Source: Rhodococcus sp. IEGM 1409
Lineage (GTDB): Bacteria > Actinomycetota > Actinomycetes > Mycobacteriales > Mycobacteriaceae
DNA: 64,000 nucleotides
Direction: 5' to 3'
NCBI RefSeq assembly: GCF_030056735.1
Contig: NZ_JASHKN010000010.1
Location: 200,122-264,121, forward strand
Shown here: piece after piece, positions 8,791 through 17,168 of the stretch
How the letters are laid out: the number at the start of each line of letters is the position of its first letter
Position numbering within the stretch: position 1 is the first letter of the stretch
Made by a program: the position numbers and the translations under genes
The notes under the pieces: model-generated
What the model was told of the DNA's origin: nothing
The model's database searches: none
The model's input: the letters and a program-made list of their open reading frames with translations, nothing else

Positions 8791-9702
8791 ATGTCGGTAC
8801 CTGACGTGGGTATTTCAGCAGTCAGTATTCGTGAAGTCGGGCCACGGGACGGGTTGCAGATCGAAGAGCCCGTGTCATTGGCGGAAAAACTTCGACTCGT
8901 CGAAGCTCTGGCTGAGACGGGTGTTTCGCGCATCGAGGCGACGTCGTTCGTCTCACCGCGCGCTGTGCCGGCATTGGCCGACGCGGAGTTGTTGGCCGCA
9001 GAACTCCACCAGTGGCCGGGCATCGAGTTCTCGGCCTTGGTCGCCGGAATCGGTGGAGCGAAACGGGCCGTCGCCGCAGGAATGAAAACCGTCGAATATG
9101 TTGTTTCAGCGTCGAATGGCCACAGCGAAGCCAACACTCGGTCGACGACGGAGCAAGCGACCGAACGTATCGGAGAGGTCGTCAGGATCGTCCACGACGC
9201 CGGTGGACGGGTAGAGGTCATCGTGGCCACAGCCTGGGACTGTCCGTTCGACGGTTCCACCGATCCGGATCGTGTTCTGCGGATTGCGGAGCAGGCCAAA
9301 GAGTTCGGCGCTGATCAGTTCTCGATCGCGGACACCATCGGCACTGCCACACCGGGGCGTGTCGGACGGTTGATCGATGCTGTGGGCGAAAGAGTGGGTG
9401 ACTTCGGCTTGGGTGTGCACTTCCACAACACGCGTGGCGCTGGTCTCGCATGCGCCTTGGCGGCTGTGCAGCACGGTGTTCGAAACCTGGACGCGTCCAC
9501 CGGTGGGCTCGGCGGTTGCCCGTTCGCTCCCGGTGCGAGTGGCAATATCGCGACTGAGGAACTGGTCTACATGCTCGAAGACATGGGCATTGCGACAGGT
9601 ATCGACCTGGGTGCGAGCATTCATGCCGCTGCCGTTGCGGAAGAGATTGTGGGCCATGCGGTTCCCAGTAATCTTCTCCGCGCGGGCGATCGGAAGCGGT
9701 AG
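8791..9702 (+). CDS. mvaB: Hydroxymethylglutaryl-CoA lyase (HMGL family)
   Basis: 303-residue TIM-barrel lyase. VSIREVGPRDGLQIE (11-25) holds the catalytic arginine and metal-binding aspartate; FHNTRGAGLA near 211 carries metal-binding histidines; GGLGGCPFAPGASGN near 236 contains the catalytic-loop cysteine. These match HMG-CoA lyase, which splits HMG-CoA into acetyl-CoA and acetoacetate at the end of leucine breakdown. The close relatives that act on other 3-hydroxy-3-methylacyl-CoAs cannot be excluded. ATG 8791 lies one base after the stop of the CoA-transferase gene, indicating coupled translation and a shared pathway. Confidence 0.88.
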   Translation: MSVPDVGISAVSIREVGPRDGLQIEEPVSLAEKLRLVEALAETGVSRIEATSFVSPRAVPALADAELLAAELHQWPGIEFSALVAGIGGAKRAVAAGMKTVEYVVSASNGHSEANTRSTTEQATERIGEVVRIVHDAGGRVEVIVATAWDCPFDGSTDPDRVLRIAEQAKEFGADQFSIADTIGTATPGRVGRLIDAVGERVGDFGLGVHFHNTRGAGLACALAAVQHGVRNLDASTGGLGGCPFAPGASGNIATEELVYMLEDMGIATGIDLGASIHAAAVAEEIVGHAVPSNLLRAGDRKR

Positions 9703-9710
9703 GGAGAGCT

Positions 9711-10015
9711 CTACTCGTCTCGGTTGGGCGACGCGAGCTGCAGTTTGACCAACTGTTCGTGTGCCGCCGGCGGCCAACCGATGCGCTGCTTCTCCAGATG
9801 CCATGCACCGGCGGAAAATATAATCGCGAGGACGATCCAGATCGCGACAGGTCCAAGGCGACGTTCTGAGCGAGCAACTCGAACACGGTGGTCGCGATGC
9901 ACACCAACTCGAGATCCGGCTCGTCCTCGAGAATCATGGACAAGCCGATAGCCACCGACTCGTGGTCTTCGACCAGCCCTACGCGGCGATGTGGAAATGC
10001 AGTTCGCGCTGACAT
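9711..10015 (-). pseudogene. Response-regulator N-terminus joined to a membrane-protein C-terminus (remnant)
   Basis: Reading from ATG 10015, the first ~56 codons encode a receiver-domain start (RRVGLVEDHESVAIGLSMIL) of a NarL/LuxR-type response regulator, with the acidic pocket residues ED. The match stops at about 9845. In another frame, bases ~9850-9711 encode one transmembrane helix (AIWIVLAIIFSAGAW) and a polar tail ending at TAG 9711, which looks like the C-terminus of an unrelated membrane protein. The receiver lacks its phospho-acceptor strand and the DNA-binding domain. This pattern suggests an internal deletion fusing two genes. It fills most of the 9703-10145 gap; I see nothing else coding there. 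Confidence 0.5.
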
Positions 10016-10080
10016 ACGAACGATCCCCCTCTCGATACGAAGGCGTTATCAGGGAAGCTGACCGGTTGGTCTGGATGGCG

Positions 10081-10139
10081 TTAGCGGTTGGCTAAGTTTT
10101 GAAGTCAGCCTGGACTGTTTTGCGTTTCGGCTCTATAGT
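10081..10139 (+). promoter_or_regulatory. Promoter and candidate operator of the tetR-choD operon
   Basis: TGGACT (10111-10116) and TATAGT (10134-10139) are spaced by 17 bp; the expected transcription start falls at about the GTG 10146, so the message is probably leaderless. A perfect inverted repeat TTAGC-GGTTG-GCTAA (10081-10095) lies just upstream of the -35 element and could bind the TetR product. Confidence 0.5.
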
Positions 10140-10145
10140 TGTCTT

Positions 10146-10730
10146 GTGACCGAGACCACTTCTGACGCGAAAGTAAGCCGTACGCAGGCCGAACGAACTG
10201 CTGCGATGCGTGGGCGCCTGCTCGACGCTGCAGTCGACTCGCTGGTCGAACTGGGCTACTCACGGACCAGCACGCAAGAGATCGCCCGCCGCGCAGGCGT
10301 TTCGCGGGGTACGCAACTGCATCATTTTCCGACCAAGGAATCGCTGGTCGTTGCGGCCGTCGAGTATCTGGTCGACAAGCGACTGGAAGAAATCCTCACC
10401 GCTGAAGTGGATCGCGACCTCGGCCTCGAGGTCCTGGCGGACGCGTTTTCCGGGCCGCTGTTCTATGCCGCCCTCGAATTGTGGGTCGCGGCGCGAACCG
10501 ATCCCGTTCTGCACGCGGCGACGGTGCCCCTCGAACGCAAGGTCAGTGAGGCACTCGAATTCGGTAGCGCCGAGTTGTTCGGCGATCGCTTCGATTCCGA
10601 ATCGGTCGAACTCACCATCGAGCTCGTCCGTGGGCTTGCCGTCTCAGCCCTGTTCCGTACATCCGAAGCCGATGACGCGCTCAGAGCGCGACTGTTGCCG
10701 GCCTGGCAATCCCGAGTGGAGAAGAAGTGA
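10146..10730 (+). CDS. TetR/AcrR-family regulator, first gene of the choD operon
   Basis: 194 residues. An N-terminal TetR helix-turn-helix (about 20-65; RRAGVSRGTQLHHFPTKESL is the recognition segment) is followed by a helical ligand domain. Start GTG 10146 has no Shine-Dalgarno sequence and sits where the promoter at 10111-10139 would start transcription, suggesting leaderless translation. The stop codon overlaps the GTG of the flavin monooxygenase gene (GTGA), so the regulator is made together with the enzymes it probably controls. The likely inducer is a ketone or steroid-derived compound, judging from the neighbouring genes (inference). Confidence 0.85.
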   Translation: MTETTSDAKVSRTQAERTAAMRGRLLDAAVDSLVELGYSRTSTQEIARRAGVSRGTQLHHFPTKESLVVAAVEYLVDKRLEEILTAEVDRDLGLEVLADAFSGPLFYAALELWVAARTDPVLHAATVPLERKVSEALEFGSAELFGDRFDSESVELTIELVRGLAVSALFRTSEADDALRARLLPAWQSRVEKK

Positions 10731-12211
10731 AGCTTCCCGAACATGTCGAAACATTGATCGTCGGTGCCGGATTCGCCGGTATGGGCTTGGCAGCCAGAAT
10801 GCTTCGCGACAACCGAGCGGCGGACGTCGTGTTGATCGAGCGCGGAGCTGATATCGGTGGCACCTGGCGAGACAACACCTATCCCGGCTGTGCCTGTGAC
10901 GTGCCGACAGCGTTGTACTCCTATTCTTTTGCGCCGAGCGCAGATTGGAGTCATACCTTTGCTCGTCAGCCGGAGATCTACGACTACCTGAAGAAGGTGG
11001 CTGCAGACACCGGCATCGGGGATCGCGTAGTCCTGAACTGCGAACTCGAAGCTGCTGTCTGGGACGAGGATGCGGCGCTGTGGCGTATTCGAACATCCCG
11101 GGGGTCCTTGACGGCCAAGGCGCTGGTCGCCGCAACGGGGGCGTTGTCGACACCCAAGATTCCGGACTTTCCCGGTCTCGACCAATTCTCCGGTACCACT
11201 TTCCATTCGGCGACGTGGAACCACGAACACGAATTGCGTGGTGAGCGCGTAGCCGTGATCGGCACGGGAGCGTCGGCGGTTCAGTTCGTTCCCGAAATTG
11301 CCGATCCGGCAGCCCACGTCACCGTGTTCCAGAGAACTCCGGCCTGGGTGATTCCGCGAATGGATCGCACCCTGCCTGCCGCGCAGAAGGGCCTGTATTC
11401 GCGGATTCCCGCTACGCAGAAGGTGGTTCGGGGATGGGTTTACGGCTTTCGTGAGTTACTCGGTGCCGCGATGTCGCACGCGACGTGGGTGCTGCCGGCC
11501 TTCGAGGTGGCCGCGCGTCTCCATCTGCGCCGACAGGTCAAAGATCCGGAGTTGCGCCGGAAACTGACTCCCGATTTCACGATCGGCTGCAAGCGGATGC
11601 TTCTGTCCAACGACTGGTTGCGCACCCTCGACCGCGCGGATGTGAGCCTGGTCGACAGTGGGCTCGTCTCGGTCACCGAAAACGGGGTGGTCGACGGACG
11701 CGGAGTCGAGCACAAGGTTGACACCATCATCTTCGCCACGGGGTTCACGCCCACGGAACCGCCTGTCGCGCATTTGATCACAGGAAAACAGGGAGAGACG
11801 CTGGCCGCGCATTGGAACGGCAGCCCCTCTGCGTACAAAGGCACTGCGGTGAGCGGGTTCCCGAATCTGTTCCTCATGTACGGTCCGAACACCAACCTCG
11901 GACACAGTTCGATCGTGTACATGCTCGAGTCCCAGGCCGAGTACGTCAACGACGCGTTGAACACAATGAAGCGTGAGCGACTGGACGCTCTCGATGTCAA
12001 CGAGTCGGTACAGGTGCACTACAACAAGGGAATTCAGCGCGAGTTGCAGCACACGGTGTGGAACAAGGGCGGATGTTCGAGTTGGTACATCGATCCGGAG
12101 GGACGTAACTCGGTGCAGTGGCCGACGTTCACTTTCAAATTCCGGTCCCTGCTGGAGAATTTCGATCGCGAGAACTACTCGGCTCGCAAGATCGAAAGCG
12201 TCGAGGCATGA
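10727..12211 (+). CDS. FAD/NADPH-dependent monooxygenase, Baeyer-Villiger type
   Basis: 494 residues with two Rossmann motifs: GAGFAGMG for FAD (about 13-20) and GTGASAVQ for NADPH (about 180-187). Between them FSGTTFHSATWNHE (about 158-171) matches the Baeyer-Villiger fingerprint FxGxxxHxxxW, and GGTWRDNTYPGCACDVP is the conserved flavin-site segment. Such enzymes insert oxygen next to a ketone, forming an ester or lactone; rhodococcal homologues act on cyclic and steroidal ketones. GTG 10727 overlaps the tetR stop; its own stop overlaps the choD start (ATGA). The substrate is unknown but is plausibly a sterol-derived ketone given the neighbours. Confidence 0.88.
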   Translation: MKLPEHVETLIVGAGFAGMGLAARMLRDNRAADVVLIERGADIGGTWRDNTYPGCACDVPTALYSYSFAPSADWSHTFARQPEIYDYLKKVAADTGIGDRVVLNCELEAAVWDEDAALWRIRTSRGSLTAKALVAATGALSTPKIPDFPGLDQFSGTTFHSATWNHEHELRGERVAVIGTGASAVQFVPEIADPAAHVTVFQRTPAWVIPRMDRTLPAAQKGLYSRIPATQKVVRGWVYGFRELLGAAMSHATWVLPAFEVAARLHLRRQVKDPELRRKLTPDFTIGCKRMLLSNDWLRTLDRADVSLVDSGLVSVTENGVVDGRGVEHKVDTIIFATGFTPTEPPVAHLITGKQGETLAAHWNGSPSAYKGTAVSGFPNLFLMYGPNTNLGHSSIVYMLESQAEYVNDALNTMKRERLDALDVNESVQVHYNKGIQRELQHTVWNKGGCSSWYIDPEGRNSVQWPTFTFKFRSLLENFDRENYSARKIESVEA

Positions 12212-13923
12212 CCACGACGCACTACGACGTGGTGGTGATCGGATCGGGATTCGGTGGCAGTGTCGCCGCTCTTCGCCTGACGGAGAAGGGTTACCGCGTC
12301 GGGGTGCTCGAAGCCGGTCGACGGTTTTCCGACGACGAGCTACCTGAAACGAGTTGGCGACTGCGAAAGTATCTGTGGGCGCCTTGGATTGGGTGCTACG
12401 GCGTGCAGCGAATCCATCTGCTTCCGGATGTATTGGTGATGGCGGGATCCGGAGTTGGCGGAGGATCGTTGAACTACGCCAACACGTTGTATCAGCCACC
12501 CAAGCGGTTCTTCGAAGACCGTCAATGGGCGCACATCACGGACTGGCACGACGAGCTGGCGCCGTACTACGACCAGGCCAAGCGGATGTTGGGTGTTCGC
12601 ACCAATCCGTCCTTCACTCCCGCCGATGCGGTGATGAAGGAGGTAGCGGAAGAAATGGGTGTGGGGGAGACCTTCACGTCCACACCCGTCGGCGTTTTCT
12701 TCGGGGAGGCAGGAGTTTCCGTGCCGGACCCGTTCTTCGGCGGGAAAGGACCCGAGCGCACCGGCTGCACCGAATGCGGGGGATGCATGACCGGGTGCCG
12801 TGTCGGGGCGAAGAACACGCTGGTCAAGAACTACCTCCATCTCGCCGAGCAAGCGGGCGCCAGAGTACATCCGCTCACGACCGTCACCGACCTGCGGCCG
12901 GCGGCAAGCGGTGGGTACCACCTGCTCGCGAGGCGAACGGATGGCATCCGCCGGCGAGAAATTCGGTTCACCGCTGATCAGGTGGTGGTTGCCGCCGGAA
13001 CGTACGGAACGGCGAGACTGCTGCTCGGTATGAAGGAATCCGGTGCCCTACCGGGCCTGTCGGACACTCTGGGTACCGTCGTACGCACGAACTCGGAGGC
13101 CGTGCTGGCCGCAACGTCGAAGTCGCGTCGACGGAACTTCACGCAGGGTGTCGCGATCACATCGTCATTTCACCCGGACGATCACACGCACATCGAACCG
13201 GTGCGATACGGCAAGGGCAGCAATGCAATAGGTCTTCTGCAGACCGTCCTGAGTGACGGGGGTGGGCGAACTCCCCGGGTGCTGAAGACTATGGCCGTTG
13301 CGGCCCGGCACCCAGGTGCGTTCTTCCGATCGTTGTCGGTGCGGAACTGGTCCGAGAGAACCGTCATCGCGCTGGTGATGCAGACCGACGACAACTCACT
13401 CGAACTCTCCAAGAACACCAAGCGATTCGGACGTTCACTCACCAGCAGGCCGGGGCCGGGTGATCCGCCTCCCCAGTGGATTCCGCAGGGCCATAAAGCT
13501 ATTCGCAAGGTCGCGGAGAAGATCGACGGCGACCCTGGCGGTTCCATCGCCGAGATCGTGAACATCCCGATGACGGCGCACTTTCTGGGCGGCTGCGCGA
13601 TCGGTGACAGCGCGTCCAGCGGCGTCGTTGATCCGTATCTCCGTGCTTACGGGCATGCAGGCCTGCACGTCATGGACGGTTCGGTGGTGAGCGCGAATCT
13701 CGGAGTCAATCCTTCCCTGACCATCACGGCGCAGGCAGAACGAGCATGCGCGATGTGGCCGAACAGAGGTGACGTGGACGCCCGCCCGAAGACTGGCGAG
13801 CCATACGTACGTATCGACCCGACTTTGCCGTCCGAACCGGTGGTGCCGACGCATGCACCGGGCGCTTTGCGGCTTCCCCTGACCATTCGAGCTGAGAAGG
13901 TGTCCGATGTGGAGCGTGCCTGA
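12208..13923 (+). CDS. choD: Cholesterol oxidase-like GMC oxidoreductase (ChoD type)
   Basis: 571 residues. FAD-binding VVVIGSGFGGSVAALRL (8-24) starts the GMC fold; MAGSGVGGGSLNYANTL near 81 is the second flavin loop; HFLGGCAIGD and the C-terminal HVMDGSVV-NLGVNPSLTI blocks are conserved. A cysteine-rich loop CTECGGCMTGC (about 187-197) is typical of the mycobacterial ChoD (Rv3409c) group and is absent from classical secreted class I cholesterol oxidases. There is no signal peptide, so it is probably cytoplasmic. ChoD-type proteins are annotated as oxidising 3-beta-hydroxysteroids, but for several members the activity is disputed. ATG 12208 overlaps the stop of the monooxygenase gene; a longer frame from 12118 would cover that gene's end. 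Confidence 0.85.
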   Translation: MTTTHYDVVVIGSGFGGSVAALRLTEKGYRVGVLEAGRRFSDDELPETSWRLRKYLWAPWIGCYGVQRIHLLPDVLVMAGSGVGGGSLNYANTLYQPPKRFFEDRQWAHITDWHDELAPYYDQAKRMLGVRTNPSFTPADAVMKEVAEEMGVGETFTSTPVGVFFGEAGVSVPDPFFGGKGPERTGCTECGGCMTGCRVGAKNTLVKNYLHLAEQAGARVHPLTTVTDLRPAASGGYHLLARRTDGIRRREIRFTADQVVVAAGTYGTARLLLGMKESGALPGLSDTLGTVVRTNSEAVLAATSKSRRRNFTQGVAITSSFHPDDHTHIEPVRYGKGSNAIGLLQTVLSDGGGRTPRVLKTMAVAARHPGAFFRSLSVRNWSERTVIALVMQTDDNSLELSKNTKRFGRSLTSRPGPGDPPPQWIPQGHKAIRKVAEKIDGDPGGSIAEIVNIPMTAHFLGGCAIGDSASSGVVDPYLRAYGHAGLHVMDGSVVSANLGVNPSLTITAQAERACAMWPNRGDVDARPKTGEPYVRIDPTLPSEPVVPTHAPGALRLPLTIRAEKVSDVERA

Positions 13924-14554
13924 ATCTACAAGTGACCGTGTCGACTGGCCGGTGAGTGATCCGCCGCCCTGGCCGGCTCGCGTTCGCGCGACACTGTGGT
14001 GGCACCGCAGTACGCCGGCGGCGCGCGAGCTTGGGCCCGACGGTCGAACGATCCCGATGACGGTGGCCATGATGGTGGACTACCTCGATTCTCCGGTCGG
14101 TCCGTATCGCGAGATCCTCGCCAGCCCGGTCTTGCATGCGCCGGGGAAACGGATCGGGCCGATGCCGCGGATGGCGGTCCCTTTCATCGCGGTCGATTCG
14201 GAACCGTCGGTGCACGGCGGACGGGTCCACTGGCAACTGCCCAAGGTTCTGGCCGAGTTCGACGGAGACGTGCAGCGGAAATTCACTGCAACCGGCGACG
14301 GATGGCGGGTGCGCTCGGACACACGGATGCTCGGGCCGCGTCTGCCGATTGCCGGGGCGTTGGGGTTTGCACAGCCGGAAGTCGGCGGCGGTGTGGCGAT
14401 TGCGTCGGCGAGGCTGACCGGATCGTTCCGATACGCGCGTGTGAGCGTCGAGTCGGAGGGGCCGACACTGCCGAGCTGGTTGGCTGCGGGCACCCATCAC
14501 GGTGTCGTGATTCTGGGTGGAAAAATGACTACGGGAGCAGCCAAGCACCGCTAG
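13907..14554 (+). CDS. Acetoacetate decarboxylase-superfamily protein
   Basis: 215 residues. The segment SPVGPYREILASPVL (about 62-76) followed by a PFIAVDSEPSVHGGR stretch is the signature of the acetoacetate decarboxylase (ADC) fold, in which a glutamate and an arginine line the active site. An obvious Schiff-base lysine in the classical ADC context is not evident, so it may be an ADC-like enzyme with another activity. It overlaps the choD 3' end by 17 bp and is the last gene of the tetR-monooxygenase-choD operon; a terminator follows 30 bp downstream. Confidence 0.7.
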   Translation: MWSVPESTSDRVDWPVSDPPPWPARVRATLWWHRSTPAARELGPDGRTIPMTVAMMVDYLDSPVGPYREILASPVLHAPGKRIGPMPRMAVPFIAVDSEPSVHGGRVHWQLPKVLAEFDGDVQRKFTATGDGWRVRSDTRMLGPRLPIAGALGFAQPEVGGGVAIASARLTGSFRYARVSVESEGPTLPSWLAAGTHHGVVILGGKMTTGAAKHR

Positions 14555-14583
14555 CACAAGGTTTGGCCAGCGTAAAAACGACC

Positions 14584-14614
14584 AAGGCCGCCTCGTCTGT
14601 GACTGGGCGGCCTT
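14584..14614 (+). terminator. Terminator of the choD operon
   Basis: Stem AAGGCCGCC (14584-14592) pairs with GGCGGCCTT (14606-14614), followed by TTGTCTT. The rest of the 14555-14862 gap shows no gene until the furA promoter at its right end. Confidence 0.8.
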
Positions 14615-14825
14615 TGTCTTGGTGTTGAAGTTCAGTCGTGTGGTGTTGAAAGTCTGGTGTCGACGTCCCACAGGCGCCTCTCGGCGGGTGGTCGCTCGCA
14701 GCGACAAAAGGGGTGGGGCCCGGGGCTTGTTCGGACGCCGACAGGGTGTTCAACGGTGGTTCGACCGGATTTGTTCCCGCCCCGCATATGTGACGTCAGT
14801 CTCGATTCAACTTAGGCAATCCTTT

Positions 14826-14862
14826 TCTTGACTAATTCCAGAAAAGCGGCATACTGGGAAAC
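14826..14862 (+). promoter_or_regulatory. furA promoter with FurA-type operator, near-leaderless start
   Basis: TTGACT (14828-14833) and CATACT (14850-14855) are separated by 16 bp and lie directly in front of ATG 14863. The AT-rich stretch CTTGACTAATTCCAGAAAAG (14827-14846) closely resembles the autoregulatory FurA operator described upstream of mycobacterial furA. The transcription start would fall at or next to the start codon. Confidence 0.65.
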
Positions 14863-15417
14863 ATGCGAGACGGAGAGCATGACTTCGACCCCCGAGCGCA
14901 ACTGCGCGCCGTCGGGTTGAGGGTCACTGCTCCGCGCCTCGCCGTGCTGAATGCGGTTACAGCCCAACCGCATTCAGACGCCGATTCTGTTGCAGCACTC
15001 GTGCGGCAGCAGCTCGGATCGGTATCCACACAGGCCGTTTACGACGTGCTGAAGGCATGCGTGAACGCAGGATTGCTGCGACGCATCGAGCCGGCGGGTT
15101 CGCCCGCACGGTTCGAGACGAGGACTGGTGACAACCACCATCACCTCGTCTGTCGCGGCTGCGGCAAGGTCGTCGACGTCGATTGTGTTGTCGGCCAAGC
15201 TCCCTGCCTCGAACCTTCCGAAAATCACGGCTTCGAAATCGACGAAGCCGAGGTCGTGTTCTGGGGCCTTTGCCAAGATTGCCTGAAGAATTCTGCCGAA
15301 TCCGACACCGAGTCGGACGCGGTCTCGCAGAATCGAATTGATGCGTCCAGAATCTCCGAGTCAGCCCCCTCGCATGCAGCCCATGCTTTCGACTCGGATG
15401 CAGCCCCGCTCCTCTGA
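14863..15417 (+). CDS. furA: Fur-family peroxide-responsive repressor FurA
   Basis: 184 residues. The winged-helix domain (about 12-85) is followed by the metal/dimer domain with [17 protein letters not shown] (92-108; Cys97, Cys100) and CQDC (137-140), the two CxxC pairs of a structural zinc site. FurA proteins repress a neighbouring catalase-peroxidase or catalase gene and are relieved by peroxide. Here the partner is katA, starting 31 bp downstream. Unusual: after residue 142 there is a ~40-residue Ser/Asp/Ala-rich tail ([16 protein letters not shown] onward) not found in typical FurA proteins of about 145-150 residues. The start is ATG 14863, almost at the predicted transcription start. 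Confidence 0.9.
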   Translation: MRDGEHDFDPRAQLRAVGLRVTAPRLAVLNAVTAQPHSDADSVAALVRQQLGSVSTQAVYDVLKACVNAGLLRRIEPAGSPARFETRTGDNHHHLVCRGCGKVVDVDCVVGQAPCLEPSENHGFEIDEAEVVFWGLCQDCLKNSAESDTESDAVSQNRIDASRISESAPSHAAHAFDSDAAPLL

Positions 15418-15448
15418 CGCCCAGCCCACAACGCTAGGAGGCTTCGCC

Positions 15449-16900
15449 ATGACCAAGCCCACCACAAACAATTTCGGTATCGCGGTCGCAAGTGATGACG
15501 AATCGCTGACCGCGGGTATTCAGGGGCCGGTGCTCCTTCACGACCACTACCTGATCGAGAAGCTCGCGCAGTTCAACCGCGAGCGTGTCCCGGAGCGCAT
15601 CGTTCACGCCAAGGGCGGCGGCGCTTTCGGTGAACTCGTCATCACGCACGACGTCAGCAAGTACACCAAGGCCGCGTTCCTGCAGCCGGGTAAGAAGACC
15701 GAATCGCTCGTCCGCTTCTCCACCGTCGCCGGTGAGCAGGGCAGCCCCGACACCTGGCGCGATCCGCGCGGTTTCGCGATGAAGTTCTACACCGAAGAGG
15801 GAAACTACGACCTCGTCGGCAACAACACGCCGGTGTTCTTCATCAAGGACGCCATCAAGTTCCCCGACTTCATTCGTTCGCAGAAGCGTCTGCCCGGCTC
15901 CGGCCTTCGTGACCACGACATGCAGTGGGACTTCTGGACTCTGCGTCCTGAGACCGCTCACCAGGTGACCTGGTTGATGGGTGACCGCGGCATCCCGAAG
16001 ACCTGGCGCAACATGGACGGCTTCGGATCGCACACCTACCAGTGGGTCAACGCTGCGGGTGAACGCTTCTGGGTGAAGTACCACTTCAAGACCGATCAGG
16101 GCATCGAGTTCCTGACGCAGGCAGAAGCAGACAGCCTCGCCGGTAGCGATCCTGATTACCACCGCGCGGATCTGTACAACGCCATCGAGGCCGGCAATTT
16201 CCCGAGCTGGACCCTCAACGTTCAGATCATGCCGGTCGACGAGGCCGAAGGCTACCGCTTCAACCCGTTCGACCTCACCAAGGTCTGGTCTCAGAAGGAT
16301 TACCCGCTGATCGAGGTCGGCAAGTGGACGCTGAATCGCAACCCGGAGAACTTCTTCGCACAGATCGAGCAGGCGTCGTTCGAGCCGTCGAACGTGGTGC
16401 CCGGCATCGGATTCAGCCCGGACAAGATGCTTCTCGGCCGCGTCTTCTCCTACGCCGACGCCCATCGCTACCGCATCGGCACCAACTACGCCGACCTGCC
16501 GGTCAACGCTCCGAAGAACGAGGTGAACTCCTACTCCAAGGAGGGCGCCATGCGTTACAGCTTCAATTCCCCGTCGACGCCGGTGTACGCACCCAACTCG
16601 TACGGCGGACCGCATGCCGATCCGTCGGTTGCCGGCGACGAAGGCCTGTGGGCGTTCGACGGCAAGGCAGTGCGCGCCGGCTACATCGAGCACGCCGAGG
16701 ACGGCGACTTCACGCAGGCTGGAACGCTGGTCCGCGAAGTTCTCGACGACGCAGCTCGTGAGCGCCTGGTGAGCAACATCGTCGGCCACGCCCTTGCCGG
16801 CGTCAGCGAGGAAGTTCTGCTGCGTGTCTTCGAGTACTGGAAGAACGTCGACGCAGATTTGGGCAAGCGCGTCGAAGAAGGCGTACGCGCAGGTCAGTGA
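15449..16900 (+). CDS. katA: Monofunctional heme catalase (clade 3 type)
   Basis: 483 residues, the normal size of small-subunit clade 3 catalases. Distal histidine His53 lies in [13 protein letters not shown], the asparagine in [12 protein letters not shown], and the heme-ligand tyrosine Tyr335 in [14 protein letters not shown]. It converts hydrogen peroxide to water and oxygen in the cytoplasm. ATG 15449 has an AGGAGG site 8 bases upstream; the longer open frame from 15338 would overlap furA in another frame and is rejected. It is co-transcribed with furA, which should repress it in the absence of peroxide. A strong terminator follows. Confidence 0.95.
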   Translation: MTKPTTNNFGIAVASDDESLTAGIQGPVLLHDHYLIEKLAQFNRERVPERIVHAKGGGAFGELVITHDVSKYTKAAFLQPGKKTESLVRFSTVAGEQGSPDTWRDPRGFAMKFYTEEGNYDLVGNNTPVFFIKDAIKFPDFIRSQKRLPGSGLRDHDMQWDFWTLRPETAHQVTWLMGDRGIPKTWRNMDGFGSHTYQWVNAAGERFWVKYHFKTDQGIEFLTQAEADSLAGSDPDYHRADLYNAIEAGNFPSWTLNVQIMPVDEAEGYRFNPFDLTKVWSQKDYPLIEVGKWTLNRNPENFFAQIEQASFEPSNVVPGIGFSPDKMLLGRVFSYADAHRYRIGTNYADLPVNAPKNEVNSYSKEGAMRYSFNSPSTPVYAPNSYGGPHADPSVAGDEGLWAFDGKAVRAGYIEHAEDGDFTQAGTLVREVLDDAARERLVSNIVGHALAGVSEEVLLRVFEYWKNVDADLGKRVEEGVRAGQ

Positions 16901-16934
16901 CACGCTGACTGACGTTCGAATAGGTGTACCGAAT

Positions 16935-16980
16935 GCGGGCCGCTGCAAGGGAAATCGATTCCCGGCAGCGGTCCGCTTTT
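16935..16980 (+). terminator. Rho-independent terminator after katA
   Basis: 12-bp stem GCGGGCCGCTGC (16935-16946) / GCAGCGGTCCGC (16965-16976, one G-U pair) followed by TTTT. Confidence 0.85.
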
Positions 16981-16990
16981 GTCTGCCCAA

Positions 16991-17050
16991 CTAGAGCAGT
17001 GCGAACCAGTAGACGAAGCATGCGAGAAGGAACACAACGACTGACTCCAT
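16991..17050 (-). CDS. Possible 19-residue hydrophobic micropeptide
   Basis: A short frame from ATG 17050 to TAG encodes MESVVVFLLACFVYWFALL, a single hydrophobic helix, in the katA-HAD gap on the opposite strand. A weak AGGGG lies 7-11 bases upstream. It resembles no small protein that I can name; coding status is uncertain and rests only on the composition and the plausible ribosome site. Confidence 0.22.
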   Translation of the reverse strand: MESVVVFLLACFVYWFALL

Positions 17051-17168
17051 GACGACACCCCTGTTCGACGTGCACTTCTGCTGTTCGCACTCTCCATGGT
17101 CCGCTTCTCGAGCGGAGAATGCTCGGGGCACAAGTTTCGCGAACCGAGGTGTTGGGCAGTCAATTCCC

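Noticed and set aside
15434..16990. 518-codon minus-strand frame over katA
   Set aside because: Antisense shadow; katA has all catalase residues and the antisense product has no recognisable fold.
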